DNA of 64,000 bases from Bin87 sp965220055. GTDB taxonomy: Bacteria; Chloroflexota; Dehalococcoidia; Lucifugimonadales; UBA3495. The notes under the pieces were generated by a model. It was not told the origin of the DNA, made no database searches, and saw nothing but the letters and a program-made list of their open reading frames with translations. This document shows, one piece after another, positions 51,897 to 60,456 of the stretch. Where the stretch lies: the NCBI GenBank assembly GCA_965220055.1, contig CBDCPE010000004.1, forward strand, positions 2,914,001 through 2,978,000. Reading direction: 5' to 3'. Position 1 is the first letter of the stretch. The number at the start of each line of letters is the position of its first letter. A program made the position numbers and the translations under genes.

Positions 51897-53238
51897 TAGT
51901 AGAGGCCGTTGACAATGTCGTCCTTGTTGATGGCATGCTCTGCGGCCTAGCGGGCTTCCTTGTGGTAGCACCACAGGGACTCGTCCCAGCAGTCCACGTA
52001 CACGACCCAGTTGTAGGACGACTCGCGCTGCCAGGCGATCGATGCGCCATCGACGCTCTGGATGTCGCCAATCATGTTGATGTTGGCTTCGATAAGTTGA
52101 GCATCGCCGCTGCGCAGGGCGGCCAGGCGGCCGGCCAGCTCGGGGACCACTTCGATGGTAAGAGTGTCGAAAGTGACACTGCGATCTTCCGAGTAGCCGT
52201 TTTCGGTGGTCCAGAAGAAATTGTCAAACTTTTCGAAGGAATACTTCTGCTCCAGCACGAAATCGGTAACGCGTATCGGTCCGATGCCGATAGGATCGGT
52301 TTCGTAGCGGTCGAAGCCTTTGTCACCGGCACGCTCGCGCATGGTGGCTTCTGGGACGATCATCGGGCTGGCGCCCTGGGAGTTCTCGGACTAGTTGAAG
52401 GAGAAGTCTAGGCGCACGGTCTTAAAGGCAACCTGTACCTGGTCGTCGGCCGGGCCCTTGGAGACGCCCTCAATGAGGTTGGCCAGGGCCACGTCGCGGG
52501 GTTCGTAATAGCCCGTATCCAGCAGCTCAAAGGCTTCCGCTCCCACACGGCTGTTCAGGTTGGATTACACGTCATCACGGGTGATGACGTTGCCGTCGTG
52601 GGCGGTGATGAACCCGTCGTTGACGGAGAAGGTCCAGATCTTGCCGTCGTCGCTGATCGACCAGTCCTTGGCCACTGCTGGCACCAACTCGCTGCCGCCG
52701 GCTCCGCCGACGAGGGCGACCTGGAACATGCGCTGGAACTTGAGGTCTTCGCCCTCGGTGAGCAGAGGGTCGAACTTGCCGTTGCCGATATTGGTAAACA
52801 GCAAATTCACGTGGCCGCCGGTTTCCTCGGCCATCATGGCCTCGGTAGCCTCGGGCATGGCGGTGGGGGCAGCAGCGCCGGAACTGGCTGGAGCCGCCGT
52901 GGGGGCCGCCGCAGCCGGCTCATCTGATGCACCGCCGCAGGCGACTGCGGCGATAAGGCCTGCTCCCAGACCCAACGCGGCCAGCAGCCGGACGTTAAAA
53001 TACCGTTTCAATCCCATTATTTGGTCTTTCCTCCTACTGTAATGAAAGGGCAGACAGCGCACTATTTCGTTACGCCGCTGCGTTACGGATGCCGACCGAT
53101 TAAACGGTGATATCGCTTTTGTGTCAAGTTAGCGTTACGAATTCTTTTCATTGCGTACGCAAATTCCAATATCAATTGTGCTAGGATTGACGAGTCGTCG
53201 TACCCTTGGTACGGGCACGCAAAGACTTAAGGAAAAAG

Positions 53239-53571
53239 ATGGTCACTCCCACGAAGTGGTTCTACATCGTGTGCGCTGGGCTCGCCGGAAGCGCAGCCGG
53301 CGGCTATGTAGCCTGGGCAATCGCGTCGCGATTTGCGCATATCGCAGAACTCAACGACAGAACCATAGTGGAGCCGCATGTGCTGGTTGTGTTGTGTGTA
53401 GCCGGAGGTCTGCTGGCGTTTCCGTTGGGTGCCGCTGCCGGGTTGTTTGTCGCGGTGGTGGTGAACCGAGTGATGGACTACCTGCGTCGTACAAGGACTC
53501 CTGGGGGAGAGACGGACAACGCCTCGTGGGTGACGCGACGTCCGACGACGGAAGACAGGCCTGGCGAGTAG
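53239..53571 (+). CDS. small membrane protein
   Basis: 110 residues with two predicted membrane helices (FYIVCAGLAGSAAGGYVAWAIA and VLVVLCVAGGLLAFPLGAAAGLFVAVVV) and a charged C-terminal tail. ATG 53239 follows AAGGA with good spacing and is preferred to an upstream in-frame GTG. No family recognised. It diverges from the solute-binding-protein pseudogene. Confidence 0.65.
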   Translation: MVTPTKWFYIVCAGLAGSAAGGYVAWAIASRFAHIAELNDRTIVEPHVLVVLCVAGGLLAFPLGAAAGLFVAVVVNRVMDYLRRTRTPGGETDNASWVTRRPTTEDRPGE

Positions 53572-53616
53572 GCCCGGTATAATTGGCGGCAATCTGCATC
53601 TGGTAGGAGTGGTACC

Positions 53617-53985
53617 ATGCCCCAGTTCGTACGCGTTTTCACCGGCCCCGACGGCCAGTCCCGTCTCGAGCATTACGAACCGCCCTTCGAAGATTTCCGG
53701 GACACCGAAGGATCCTACGGCCGAGGAACGCCCATGCAGGCGACCAGCGGCATGACGATCCGCATCTCGCCTCCCGACTACTTCCTGGACTTCCATTGTG
53801 CGCCCAGGCGCCAGTACACCGTGACGTTGGCCGGGCAGGCGGAGATTGGGCTGGGAGACGGCAGCACGTACCGGGTAGGGCCCGGTGACGTCCTGCTGGC
53901 CGAAGATCTGACGGGCCAGGGCCACACGACGCGCGTGGTCGGTGACGAAGAAAGGGTTTACCTGGTTATCCCGCTTGCGGACTAG
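53617..53985 (+). CDS. small cupin-domain protein
   Basis: The 122-residue paralogue of the protein at 8862, sharing FVRxxTGxDGQ, HxAPRRQY, TLAGxxExGxGDG and DVLxAxDLTGQGHTT. GGAG lies ahead of the ATG. It is 105 bp before the MFS transporter genes. The repeated association of this cupin with oxidative or transport loci suggests a role in small-molecule handling. The exact function is unknown. Confidence 0.82.
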   Translation: MPQFVRVFTGPDGQSRLEHYEPPFEDFRDTEGSYGRGTPMQATSGMTIRISPPDYFLDFHCAPRRQYTVTLAGQAEIGLGDGSTYRVGPGDVLLAEDLTGQGHTTRVVGDEERVYLVIPLAD

Positions 53986-54090
53986 CGGGCTGACCTCGTC
54001 GACGAAACCAGAGCGGCAATTCGAGCGCGGCCTCCGCTGCGCCGACATTACCGTTTAGTGGGCGTCCAGCCGTGAAATTGGAATAGCCCC

Positions 54091-55404
54091 GTGCGAGGGC
54101 TCTCGCACCACCTGAACTCCGCCCGGGGACCGAACAGCCGAGGCGGAGTTTTCTACGGGTGGTGGGTGCTGGCAACGGCGGCGGTGCTGGGGTTTCTCGC
54201 GTTCGGGGTGGTGATACCGGGGTTTCTCGCGTTTTCCGTGCGTATACGAGAAGAGCTGGGGCTATCATCCGGGCAGACGGCTTTCATCGTCGGGGCAGCC
54301 TGGGGGATCGGCGACATATCGTCACTGGTCGCGGGATGGCTGGCCGACCGCTACGGAGCGCGGAGACTGATTCTTGTCGGTGGGGTGCTTTGCGGGCTGG
54401 GTTTCGCCGCGATGGGGCTGGCCCATTCATTCCTGGGTGTCGTGGCGGCTTACGCAGTAATCGCGTCGATGGGCCGTGGACTGGGCATATTCCCCACGCT
54501 GATGACGGTGCTGAACCAATGGTTTGACCGCCGGAAGGCCCTGGCGCTGGCCACCATCAACACGGCAGTCGCCGCCGGGGCGGCGGCGATGTTGCCGGCG
54601 TTGACCCTGATGGCAGACCAGATTGGATGGCGCCAAGCCGCGATGGGAGCGGGAGCACTGGTGTGCGTGCTAACGCTGCCGGCGGCGGCGATAATCCGCA
54701 GCCGGCCGGAGGATATTGGACTGCTCCCATACGGGCTGGGCGATACAGCCGCCAGATCAGGCTGCAGAACTCCCGCCGGACACACGGCAGTCTCGAGCAA
54801 CCCGGAGCCCCCGGACTACAGCCTGTCACAGGCCCTGACGACGCTGACGTTCTGCGCACTGTCGGTGGGCGCCATTCTGCGCACGGTGCCATCAGACGTC
54901 CTCGTAATCAACCAGATCCCAATACTGATTTGGAAAGGCGTCGCCAGCGAGCGGACCTCCTTTTACCTTTCGCTGACGTATTTCGCGACCATCCCGGCAC
55001 GTTTCGGGATGGGCCTGGCTGCGCTTTGGCTAACACCGAGGTGGCTGCTGAGCAGTGGCATGACGGTGGTGGTGGCCTGCACCGTGGTCGCCCTGTTCCT
55101 GCGTGGGGACTCCGTGGCGTGGCTCCTGATCGTATCGTCGGCTGTCGGACACGGGGTGAGCGCGCTGGCGTGGATCGCGGTTGGCGAATACTTCGGACGA
55201 CGCAGCTACGGAACGCTGGTCGGGATGATGACGGTGTTCTACGGGATCAGCGGACTGATGGTGCCCGCTGCGGCGGGATGGGTGTTCGACCGCACGGGAA
55301 CCTTCGTTCCCGTACTCGTTGCAGTGGGAGTATTGCAAGCCGCCTCCGCCGCAGCGTTTCTGCTGGTGAAGCGGCCTGGCGGCGTCCCTGCGGCGCAGGG
55401 TTAG
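54091..55404 (+). CDS. MFS transporter (first of a tandem pair)
   Basis: 437 residues, twelve hydrophobic helices. GWWVLATAAVLGFLAFGVVIPGFLAF opens the first helix. The loop 2-3 motif WLADRYGARRLILVGG is MFS motif A. The later GEYFGRRSYGTLVGMMTVFYGISGLMVPAAAGWVFDRTG is typical of monocarboxylate/oxalate-formate antiporter-like members. GTG start, weak ribosome-binding site. Likely imports or exports an organic acid. Confidence 0.87.
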   Translation: MRGLSHHLNSARGPNSRGGVFYGWWVLATAAVLGFLAFGVVIPGFLAFSVRIREELGLSSGQTAFIVGAAWGIGDISSLVAGWLADRYGARRLILVGGVLCGLGFAAMGLAHSFLGVVAAYAVIASMGRGLGIFPTLMTVLNQWFDRRKALALATINTAVAAGAAAMLPALTLMADQIGWRQAAMGAGALVCVLTLPAAAIIRSRPEDIGLLPYGLGDTAARSGCRTPAGHTAVSSNPEPPDYSLSQALTTLTFCALSVGAILRTVPSDVLVINQIPILIWKGVASERTSFYLSLTYFATIPARFGMGLAALWLTPRWLLSSGMTVVVACTVVALFLRGDSVAWLLIVSSAVGHGVSALAWIAVGEYFGRRSYGTLVGMMTVFYGISGLMVPAAAGWVFDRTGTFVPVLVAVGVLQAASAAAFLLVKRPGGVPAAQG

Positions 55405-55424
55405 CGGCCCAGGGCAAACCGGCA

Positions 55425-56729
55425 ATGCGGAGGGAAGGCGAGACCGGGCCCGGCGTGAAGGGTATTTACTACGGCTGGTGGGTACTGCTGGCCGCCGGAG
55501 TGACGGGGTTTCTGGGATTCGGGGCCATCATCCCCGGGTTTCTGGTGTTTGCGGTCTCCACCGGCGAAGAGCTGGGCACCGACCCGGCGCGTTTCGCGTT
55601 CTTGGTGGGAGCCGCCTAGGCGGTAGGCAACGTAGCAGCGCTGGGCGCGGGGTGGCTGGCCGACCGGTATAGCGGACGACAACTGGTCCTGATCGGCGGG
55701 CTATTGAGTTGTGCGGGGTTTGCGTCGGTGGCCGGGGTGAACGCGTACTGGCAACTGGTACTGGCGTACTCCGGGCTCGCGCCCATCGGCCGCGGAATTG
55801 GAATCGTGCCCAACCTGATGACGATAGCCAACCAGTGGTTCGTACGGCGAAAGGCGCTGGCGATGACGCTGCTGAACACCACGTTCGCGGGTGGTGCGGC
55901 GTTGATGGTCCCGTTGCTGGCCTGGTGCGAGGGGGAGTTCGGATGGCGCGTGACCATCCTATGGGCAGGAGCCTTGTCCGGGCTACTTGTCGTCGGCGCG
56001 ACCGTGGTGATCAGGAGCAGGCCGGAGAACATGGGGCTGTTGCCGGACGGTGCGCGGCCGCAGTCAGCCATCGCGGGCACGACACGAAACCGGCGCATCG
56101 AGCCTGGTTACTCCGACACGGAATTCACGCTAAGGAAAGCGGTATCGACGCCAGCGTTTTGGCTGATGACGTCCGCGGTTACGCTGCGCATCGCGTCGGC
56201 AGACGCTCTGGTGATCAACCAGATACCGATGCTGGTATGGAAAGGCATACCGCAGGACCAGGCGGCGTTTTACTTGTCGTCGACGTTCTTGGCCATCATA
56301 CGCATCAGGATCGTGATGGGGTTGGCGGCTATATGGATCCCATCCCGGTGGCTGCTGATTTCCGGTATGTTGGTGGGGGCAATGGGAACGTCGGCGTTCC
56401 TGGTCGGATCCGGTTATGGGGCGGCGGCGATGTTCGTGCTATCGATCGCCGCCACCGAGGGAATAGCTACGCTGGGGTGGCTGGCCGTGGGAGAGTACTT
56501 CGGCCGGCGAAGCTTCGGGTCTTTGGTGGGAATAATGACCGTGAGCTTCGGGCTCGGGTCGCTGGCCGCGCCGGCGACGGCGGGATGGATATTCGTGCAG
56601 ACGGGAACGTACGCGGCCGCGCTGCTGGCGGCCGCTGCAATGCAGTTGGTATCCGGCATCTGCTATGTGCTGGCGTGGAAGCCGGCGGTGGATGCCTCAC
56701 ACGGACCGGCAGGACGGGAAAGATCCTGA
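55425..56729 (+). pseudogene. MFS transporter (second of the pair) with in-frame amber codon
   Basis: ATG 55425 starts MRREGETGPGVKGIYYGWWV. After FAFLVGAA a TAG stands at 55617-55619, then the same frame continues AVGNVAALGAGWLADRYSGRQ to the end at 56729. The first transporter has FIVGAAWGIGD here, so the TAG replaces a Trp codon (TGG to TAG). Apart from this one change the gene aligns with its neighbour through the final helices. Either a fresh pseudogene, a sequence error, or read-through. 434 residues if the stop is ignored. Confidence 0.8.
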
Positions 56730-56832
56730 CCAGTCAAGGGCCCAGATTTCGATGGCCTAACCAGGAACGGACCGGCGTGAACAGGAATGCAACATGGCCC
56801 GGCTGCTAATCATAGCCCGTTGAGTACTAGAG

Positions 56833-56856
56833 AGGGGCGACCGGTTGGTCGCCCCT
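56833..56856. terminator. palindromic hairpin, repeated at 59422
   Basis: AGGGGCGACC and GGTCGCCCCT pair perfectly over loop GGTT, between the convergent MFS and monooxygenase genes. A near-identical hairpin lies at 59422-59445. Confidence 0.7.
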
Positions 56857-56884
56857 AAAGTTCCAGACTTACGATTCCGGCGCG

Positions 56885-58519
56885 TCAGTCCAGGGAGAAA
56901 CCCTCGTAGCCGTTGGCGACGACCTCAGCGCGCTTGGCGCGCATGACCGGCGCGGTGTCAGGTGCGGTGAGCAGCACCCGGGCCTTGCCTGGAATGTTTG
57001 CCCCGACGAACCAGGAGTCGGCCTGGGTCCGCAGGATGTTCTCGCTGTCATCCTTCATGTGCTGCACCCAGGCCTCCTCGGCTTCGGGAGTGGCTGTGAT
57101 CCGGTTATGGCCGCTGTCACGCACGTGGGCGATGGCGTCGGTGACCCACTCGACCAGCGGCTCGGCGGAACGGGGAAAGTTGCCCACGGAGGCGGCGTTG
57201 ATGGTGAAAAGGTTGGGGAAGCCGTAGCTGGACATGCCCATGTAGGTGCGGGGGCCGTTGGCGAACTTTTCCTTGAGGACCTCGCCGCCGATACCCTGGA
57301 TGTGAATCAGGTTGAGCGGGCCGGTAACGGCGTCGTAGCCGGTGGCGAAGATGATGACGTCGAGCTCGTACTCGCTGCCGCTCTCCAGTTGGATCCCGCG
57401 GGGGGTCAGGCGCGCGATGGGGTCTTCTCGGACATCGACCAGCAGGACGTCGTCGCGGTTGTAAACCTCGTAGTAACCGCTTTCGCAGGGCAGTCGCTTG
57501 GAACCGAACATGTGGTTCTTCGGCACCAGCTTCTCAGCAACCTCCGGGTCGTGCACGCGCTCGCGGATCTTGTTGCGAACGAACTCGGCATAGTCTTCGT
57601 TCGCCTCCCCGGGCATCATGATGTCGTAAAAATTGGACAGCCACTTCTTGAAGCCCGGCTCGGCCCAAAGGCGTTCGTACTGCTCCAGTTTCTCTTCTTC
57701 CGAAACCGCCAGCGCGGAGCGGGTGTCGAACTCGTGCATGAAAGAACCGGGGGTTGACAGGCACTGCTCGAAAATCTCGGGGTAGTGACTCTTGATGTAG
57801 TCCTGGGTCTCCCGATCGATGACAGCGTTGCGCAGGGGCACGCAGTAGTTTGCGGTGCGTTGGAAGACCGTCAGGTGGGCGACTTCGCCCACGATCTCCG
57901 GTATCAGCTGGACCGCGGTAGCGCCGGTTCCGATCACGCCGACGCGCTTGCCGGCCAGGTCCATGCCTTCCTTGGGCCAGCGGTTGGTGTGGCACCACGA
58001 GCCTTCGTAGCTGTCCAAGCCTTCAAACTCGGGGACGTATCGCGCCGAAAGGATGCCGATGGCGGTGATGACGAACTGCGCCCGGGCCTGATAACCGTCG
58101 TCGGTGGTCACCTGCCAGCGAGTGGCGGTTTCGTCGTAGACAAGCGACGCGACCCGCGAGTTGAACCGGATGTTGGGGCGGAGGTCGAACTTGTCGGCTA
58201 CGTGGTTGAGGTAGCGCTCGTTCTCGGGCTGGCTGGAGTAATGCTCCTTCCACTCCCATTCCTGGAGAAGTTCCTCGGAGAAGGAATACCCGTAGGTGTA
58301 GCTTTCGGAGTCGAAGCGGGCGCCAGGATAGCGGTTCCAGTACCAGGTGCCGCCCACGCCATCGCCTTCTTCCAATGACCTTACGGAAAAGCCCAACTCG
58401 CGCAGCCGGTGCAGGGAGTACAACCCCGTCACTCCGGCGCCAATGACGACAACGTCAAATTCTTCCACGCCTCCGGCGGAATGCCCGTTGGAAGACGTCT
58501 GCTGTAACGATGTAGACAT
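56885..58519 (-). CDS. Baeyer-Villiger-type flavin monooxygenase
   Basis: A 544-residue FAD/NADPH class B monooxygenase inserting oxygen next to a ketone. ATG 58517-58519 follows AGGAGGG. FAD motif VVIGAGVTGLYSLHRLRELG (about 24-43), GVGGTWYWNRYPGARFDSES, the fingerprint region FEGLDSYEGSWCHTNRWP, NADPH motif VGVIGTGATAVQLIPEI, and DVIIFATGYDAVTG. Typical length of phenylacetone/cyclohexanone monooxygenases. It should form esters or lactones for downstream hydrolases. Confidence 0.93.
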   Translation of the reverse strand: MSTSLQQTSSNGHSAGGVEEFDVVVIGAGVTGLYSLHRLRELGFSVRSLEEGDGVGGTWYWNRYPGARFDSESYTYGYSFSEELLQEWEWKEHYSSQPENERYLNHVADKFDLRPNIRFNSRVASLVYDETATRWQVTTDDGYQARAQFVITAIGILSARYVPEFEGLDSYEGSWCHTNRWPKEGMDLAGKRVGVIGTGATAVQLIPEIVGEVAHLTVFQRTANYCVPLRNAVIDRETQDYIKSHYPEIFEQCLSTPGSFMHEFDTRSALAVSEEEKLEQYERLWAEPGFKKWLSNFYDIMMPGEANEDYAEFVRNKIRERVHDPEVAEKLVPKNHMFGSKRLPCESGYYEVYNRDDVLLVDVREDPIARLTPRGIQLESGSEYELDVIIFATGYDAVTGPLNLIHIQGIGGEVLKEKFANGPRTYMGMSSYGFPNLFTINAASVGNFPRSAEPLVEWVTDAIAHVRDSGHNRITATPEAEEAWVQHMKDDSENILRTQADSWFVGANIPGKARVLLTAPDTAPVMRAKRAEVVANGYEGFSLD

Positions 58520-58721
58520 GAAACCCTCCTGATAGTCTGGTGGCACGCGTCGGCCAAAAATGAATACGGTGGGCCGATTATACACTGGGAAAGCGTTCCG
58601 GGTGGATGGAGGCGCGACGAAATCCTGCGGGTGGCCTGACGGTCGCTCGCCCGCTGCTATACTGCCGGTTAGACTGAAAATCCGAGGCGCACCGGTGCGT
58701 CCGACGAGACGGAGTTGAGCT

Positions 58722-59396
58722 ATGGCGACGAGGAGAAAAGGCGACGGACTGTTGCTGGTGTACAGCGACGTTGCGCCCGAGCACGACGAGGAATATAACC
58801 GCTGGTACAACGAGGAACACATCCCTGAGCGGCTTTCGATACCGGGCGTGCTCGACGCGGCGCGCTACGAAGCGGTCCAGGGCGGCCCAAAGTACCTGGC
58901 GGCGTATGAGCTGGATAGCCACGAAGCGTGGTATTCGGACGGGTGGCAGAAATGGCTGAAAGAACCCACCGAGTGGTCGCGGCGAATGTCTCCCAGCGTG
59001 ATCGGCACGGAGTACATCCGCAACCTGTACAAGCGGGTGCACCCTGATGAGTTATTCGAAGAGACGGCGCAGGCCGGCATGTCCCCATTGATCCTGGTGG
59101 GCCGGATGTCGATTCCGGACCACCTTGAGGCCAAGTGGAACGACGCTTACAACAACGAGCGACTGCCCATGGCCGTGGACATTCCCGGCTACATCCGTGC
59201 CCGCCGGTTCCAGGCGGTAATGGGCGAGCCCAAGTACGCGACCGTTCACGAGATGGAATCGCTCCAGATCGCCGAAAGCGATGCCTGGAAGAACTGGAGC
59301 ACCATCGTGACCCCGGTCTGGACCCACGAGGTGCGCCCGCACATGGTCCACGGCGAAGGATCGCCCGGGATATACCAGCGTATCTTCCCGGAATAG
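58722..59396 (+). CDS. tandem dimeric alpha/beta-barrel (EthD/DUF4286-like) protein
   Basis: 224 residues made of two similar halves. First: LLLVYSDVAPEHDEEYNRWYNEEHIPERLSIPGVLDAARYEAVQGGPKYLAAYEL (about 10-65). Second: LVGRMSIPDHLEAKWNDAYNNERLPMAVDIPGYIRARRFQAVMGEPKYATVHEM (about 121-175). Each half is one ferredoxin-like fold, so the chain makes an intramolecular barrel. Such proteins are often small-ring modifying or heme-free oxygenase-like. It diverges from the BVMO gene by 202 bp and may act on the same pathway. Confidence 0.75.
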   Translation: MATRRKGDGLLLVYSDVAPEHDEEYNRWYNEEHIPERLSIPGVLDAARYEAVQGGPKYLAAYELDSHEAWYSDGWQKWLKEPTEWSRRMSPSVIGTEYIRNLYKRVHPDELFEETAQAGMSPLILVGRMSIPDHLEAKWNDAYNNERLPMAVDIPGYIRARRFQAVMGEPKYATVHEMESLQIAESDAWKNWSTIVTPVWTHEVRPHMVHGEGSPGIYQRIFPE

Positions 59397-59421
59397 GAAC
59401 CTTCGCGCCTGACAATCTGCA

Positions 59422-59445
59422 AGGGGCGGCCGGTTGGTCGCCCCT
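59422..59445. terminator. palindromic hairpin, second copy
   Basis: AGGGGCGGCC and GGTCGCCCCT pair over loop GGTT (one G-T pair), 26 bp after the barrel-protein gene. Nearly the same sequence as at 56833-56856, so it is a dispersed terminator-like repeat. Confidence 0.75.
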
Positions 59446-59659
59446 CGGCTTTGGTTGGAGGCTGCGATTCAAGCACTCAGGGGCGCAGGAATGCTACGCG
59501 TTGCTCTTCATGCCATTAGCTGTAGTCTCAGAAATCCGCCCACTAACGCTCACCGCCGCAGATGTCGGCTCCCATGACTTTTTAAGTGGACCAATTGCAA
59601 TTAATCCGAGGCGAGTGCTCCCGTACACATGGCTATTAGCTCCAAGTAGTATGCCCGTG

Positions 59660-60304
59660 CTACTCGTCTGCGGCGAGTTGCCTCCATTCATCCAGCGTTT
59701 TGCCGTCATGAAGCCAATATGGACCGACTTGCGCATAGTTGACGTTCCAACGTTTGAGCTCGGCCGTCAACTTTGACAAGGCATACTCTTCGCCATTGAA
59801 TTCTACTCTGCGATCGCTGACCACCTTGCATTTGATCGAGGTATCGTCGGCCCAGTCCACCTCCGCACCAACGGGAATGCCTACGGAGGAGAACCTGAAT
59901 ATCGGTGTCCGGACCGAGCTCGACTCTGAACCTTCATCGCTGGAAGCTGCTTCGTCGGGAGTTACGTCCGCCAATTCCACCAATCTCAGCATTGCCTTTA
60001 CCCTGAACGGGGGTATGCCAGCGAAGAACTCTCGGTTTTGCCGAATACGATTCTCCCCAAATGCCACGTGAAGAGCGCTCTCGACGCTTCTCCGGTCGTT
60101 CACAAGCGCAGCATATTCACAGCGGAACGACAAAGGCACACCAGTAGTATCCAACTCCTTCATGCGATCCAGTACGTTTCGAGCAGAATCTCCATTGGTT
60201 TCACCTATCTTGATAAGCCCGTCCATCGCTGGGTTTGATAGGACGTATACAATTCCTCGATTCCTGTTGTCGTTAGAGAGCGCGTTCGTCTCATCGGTAG
60301 CCAT
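59660..60304 (-). CDS. GIY-YIG nuclease-domain protein (T5orf172-like)
   Basis: 214 residues. The N-terminal IVYVLSNPAMDGLIKIGETNGDSARNVLDRMKELDTTGVPLSFRCEYAALVND is a GIY-YIG domain of the T5orf172/Mug113 type: the Y-V-L form of the motif, IKIG, Arg, and Glu in SVESALHVAFGENRI. The C-terminal part (FSSVGIPVGAEVDWADDTSIKCKVVSDRRVEFNGEEYALSKLTAELK) resembles the small modules attached to restriction-related nucleases. It stands alone; phage or defence origin is possible. Confidence 0.78.
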   Translation of the reverse strand: MATDETNALSNDNRNRGIVYVLSNPAMDGLIKIGETNGDSARNVLDRMKELDTTGVPLSFRCEYAALVNDRRSVESALHVAFGENRIRQNREFFAGIPPFRVKAMLRLVELADVTPDEAASSDEGSESSSVRTPIFRFSSVGIPVGAEVDWADDTSIKCKVVSDRRVEFNGEEYALSKLTAELKRWNVNYAQVGPYWLHDGKTLDEWRQLAADE

Positions 60305-60456
60305 GGTTCGACTCCTTCACCATATCCATTATTCCGGTTAACTTTTAGCGGCCATGATTCATCTAGTCAAGGTGCTTCGGCTAAGGGCAATCGAGTGTTC
60401 GATCCCCAGCACCGAAACGATGAGCGGAGCGCGGCCCATATGCCGGTTGCGGCGGT

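Larger units (their letters stand above)
50340..53017 (-). pseudogene. family 5 ABC transporter solute-binding lipoprotein, broken
   Basis: ATG 53015-53017 gives MGLKRYFNVRLLAALGLGAG with lipobox Cys (AAVACGG), an Ala/Pro linker and the family 5 body (WSISDDGKIWTFSVNDGF, SENSQGASPMIVPEATM, DAQLIEANINMIGDIQSV, AAEHAINKDDIVNGLY). Four in-frame stops interrupt one continuous frame: TAA 52565-52567, TAG 52391-52393, TAG 51947-51949, TAG 51896-51898. There is no frameshift between them. An IS630-type element sits at 50689-51896, and the frame resumes as PESVNADSWSHVTPNSLGWGENLRPRAYDLDEAKRLL down to FPGDVL, where IS630 copy B cuts it. It would have bound peptides or similar ligands; no permease or ATPase genes remain beside it. 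Confidence 0.85.
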
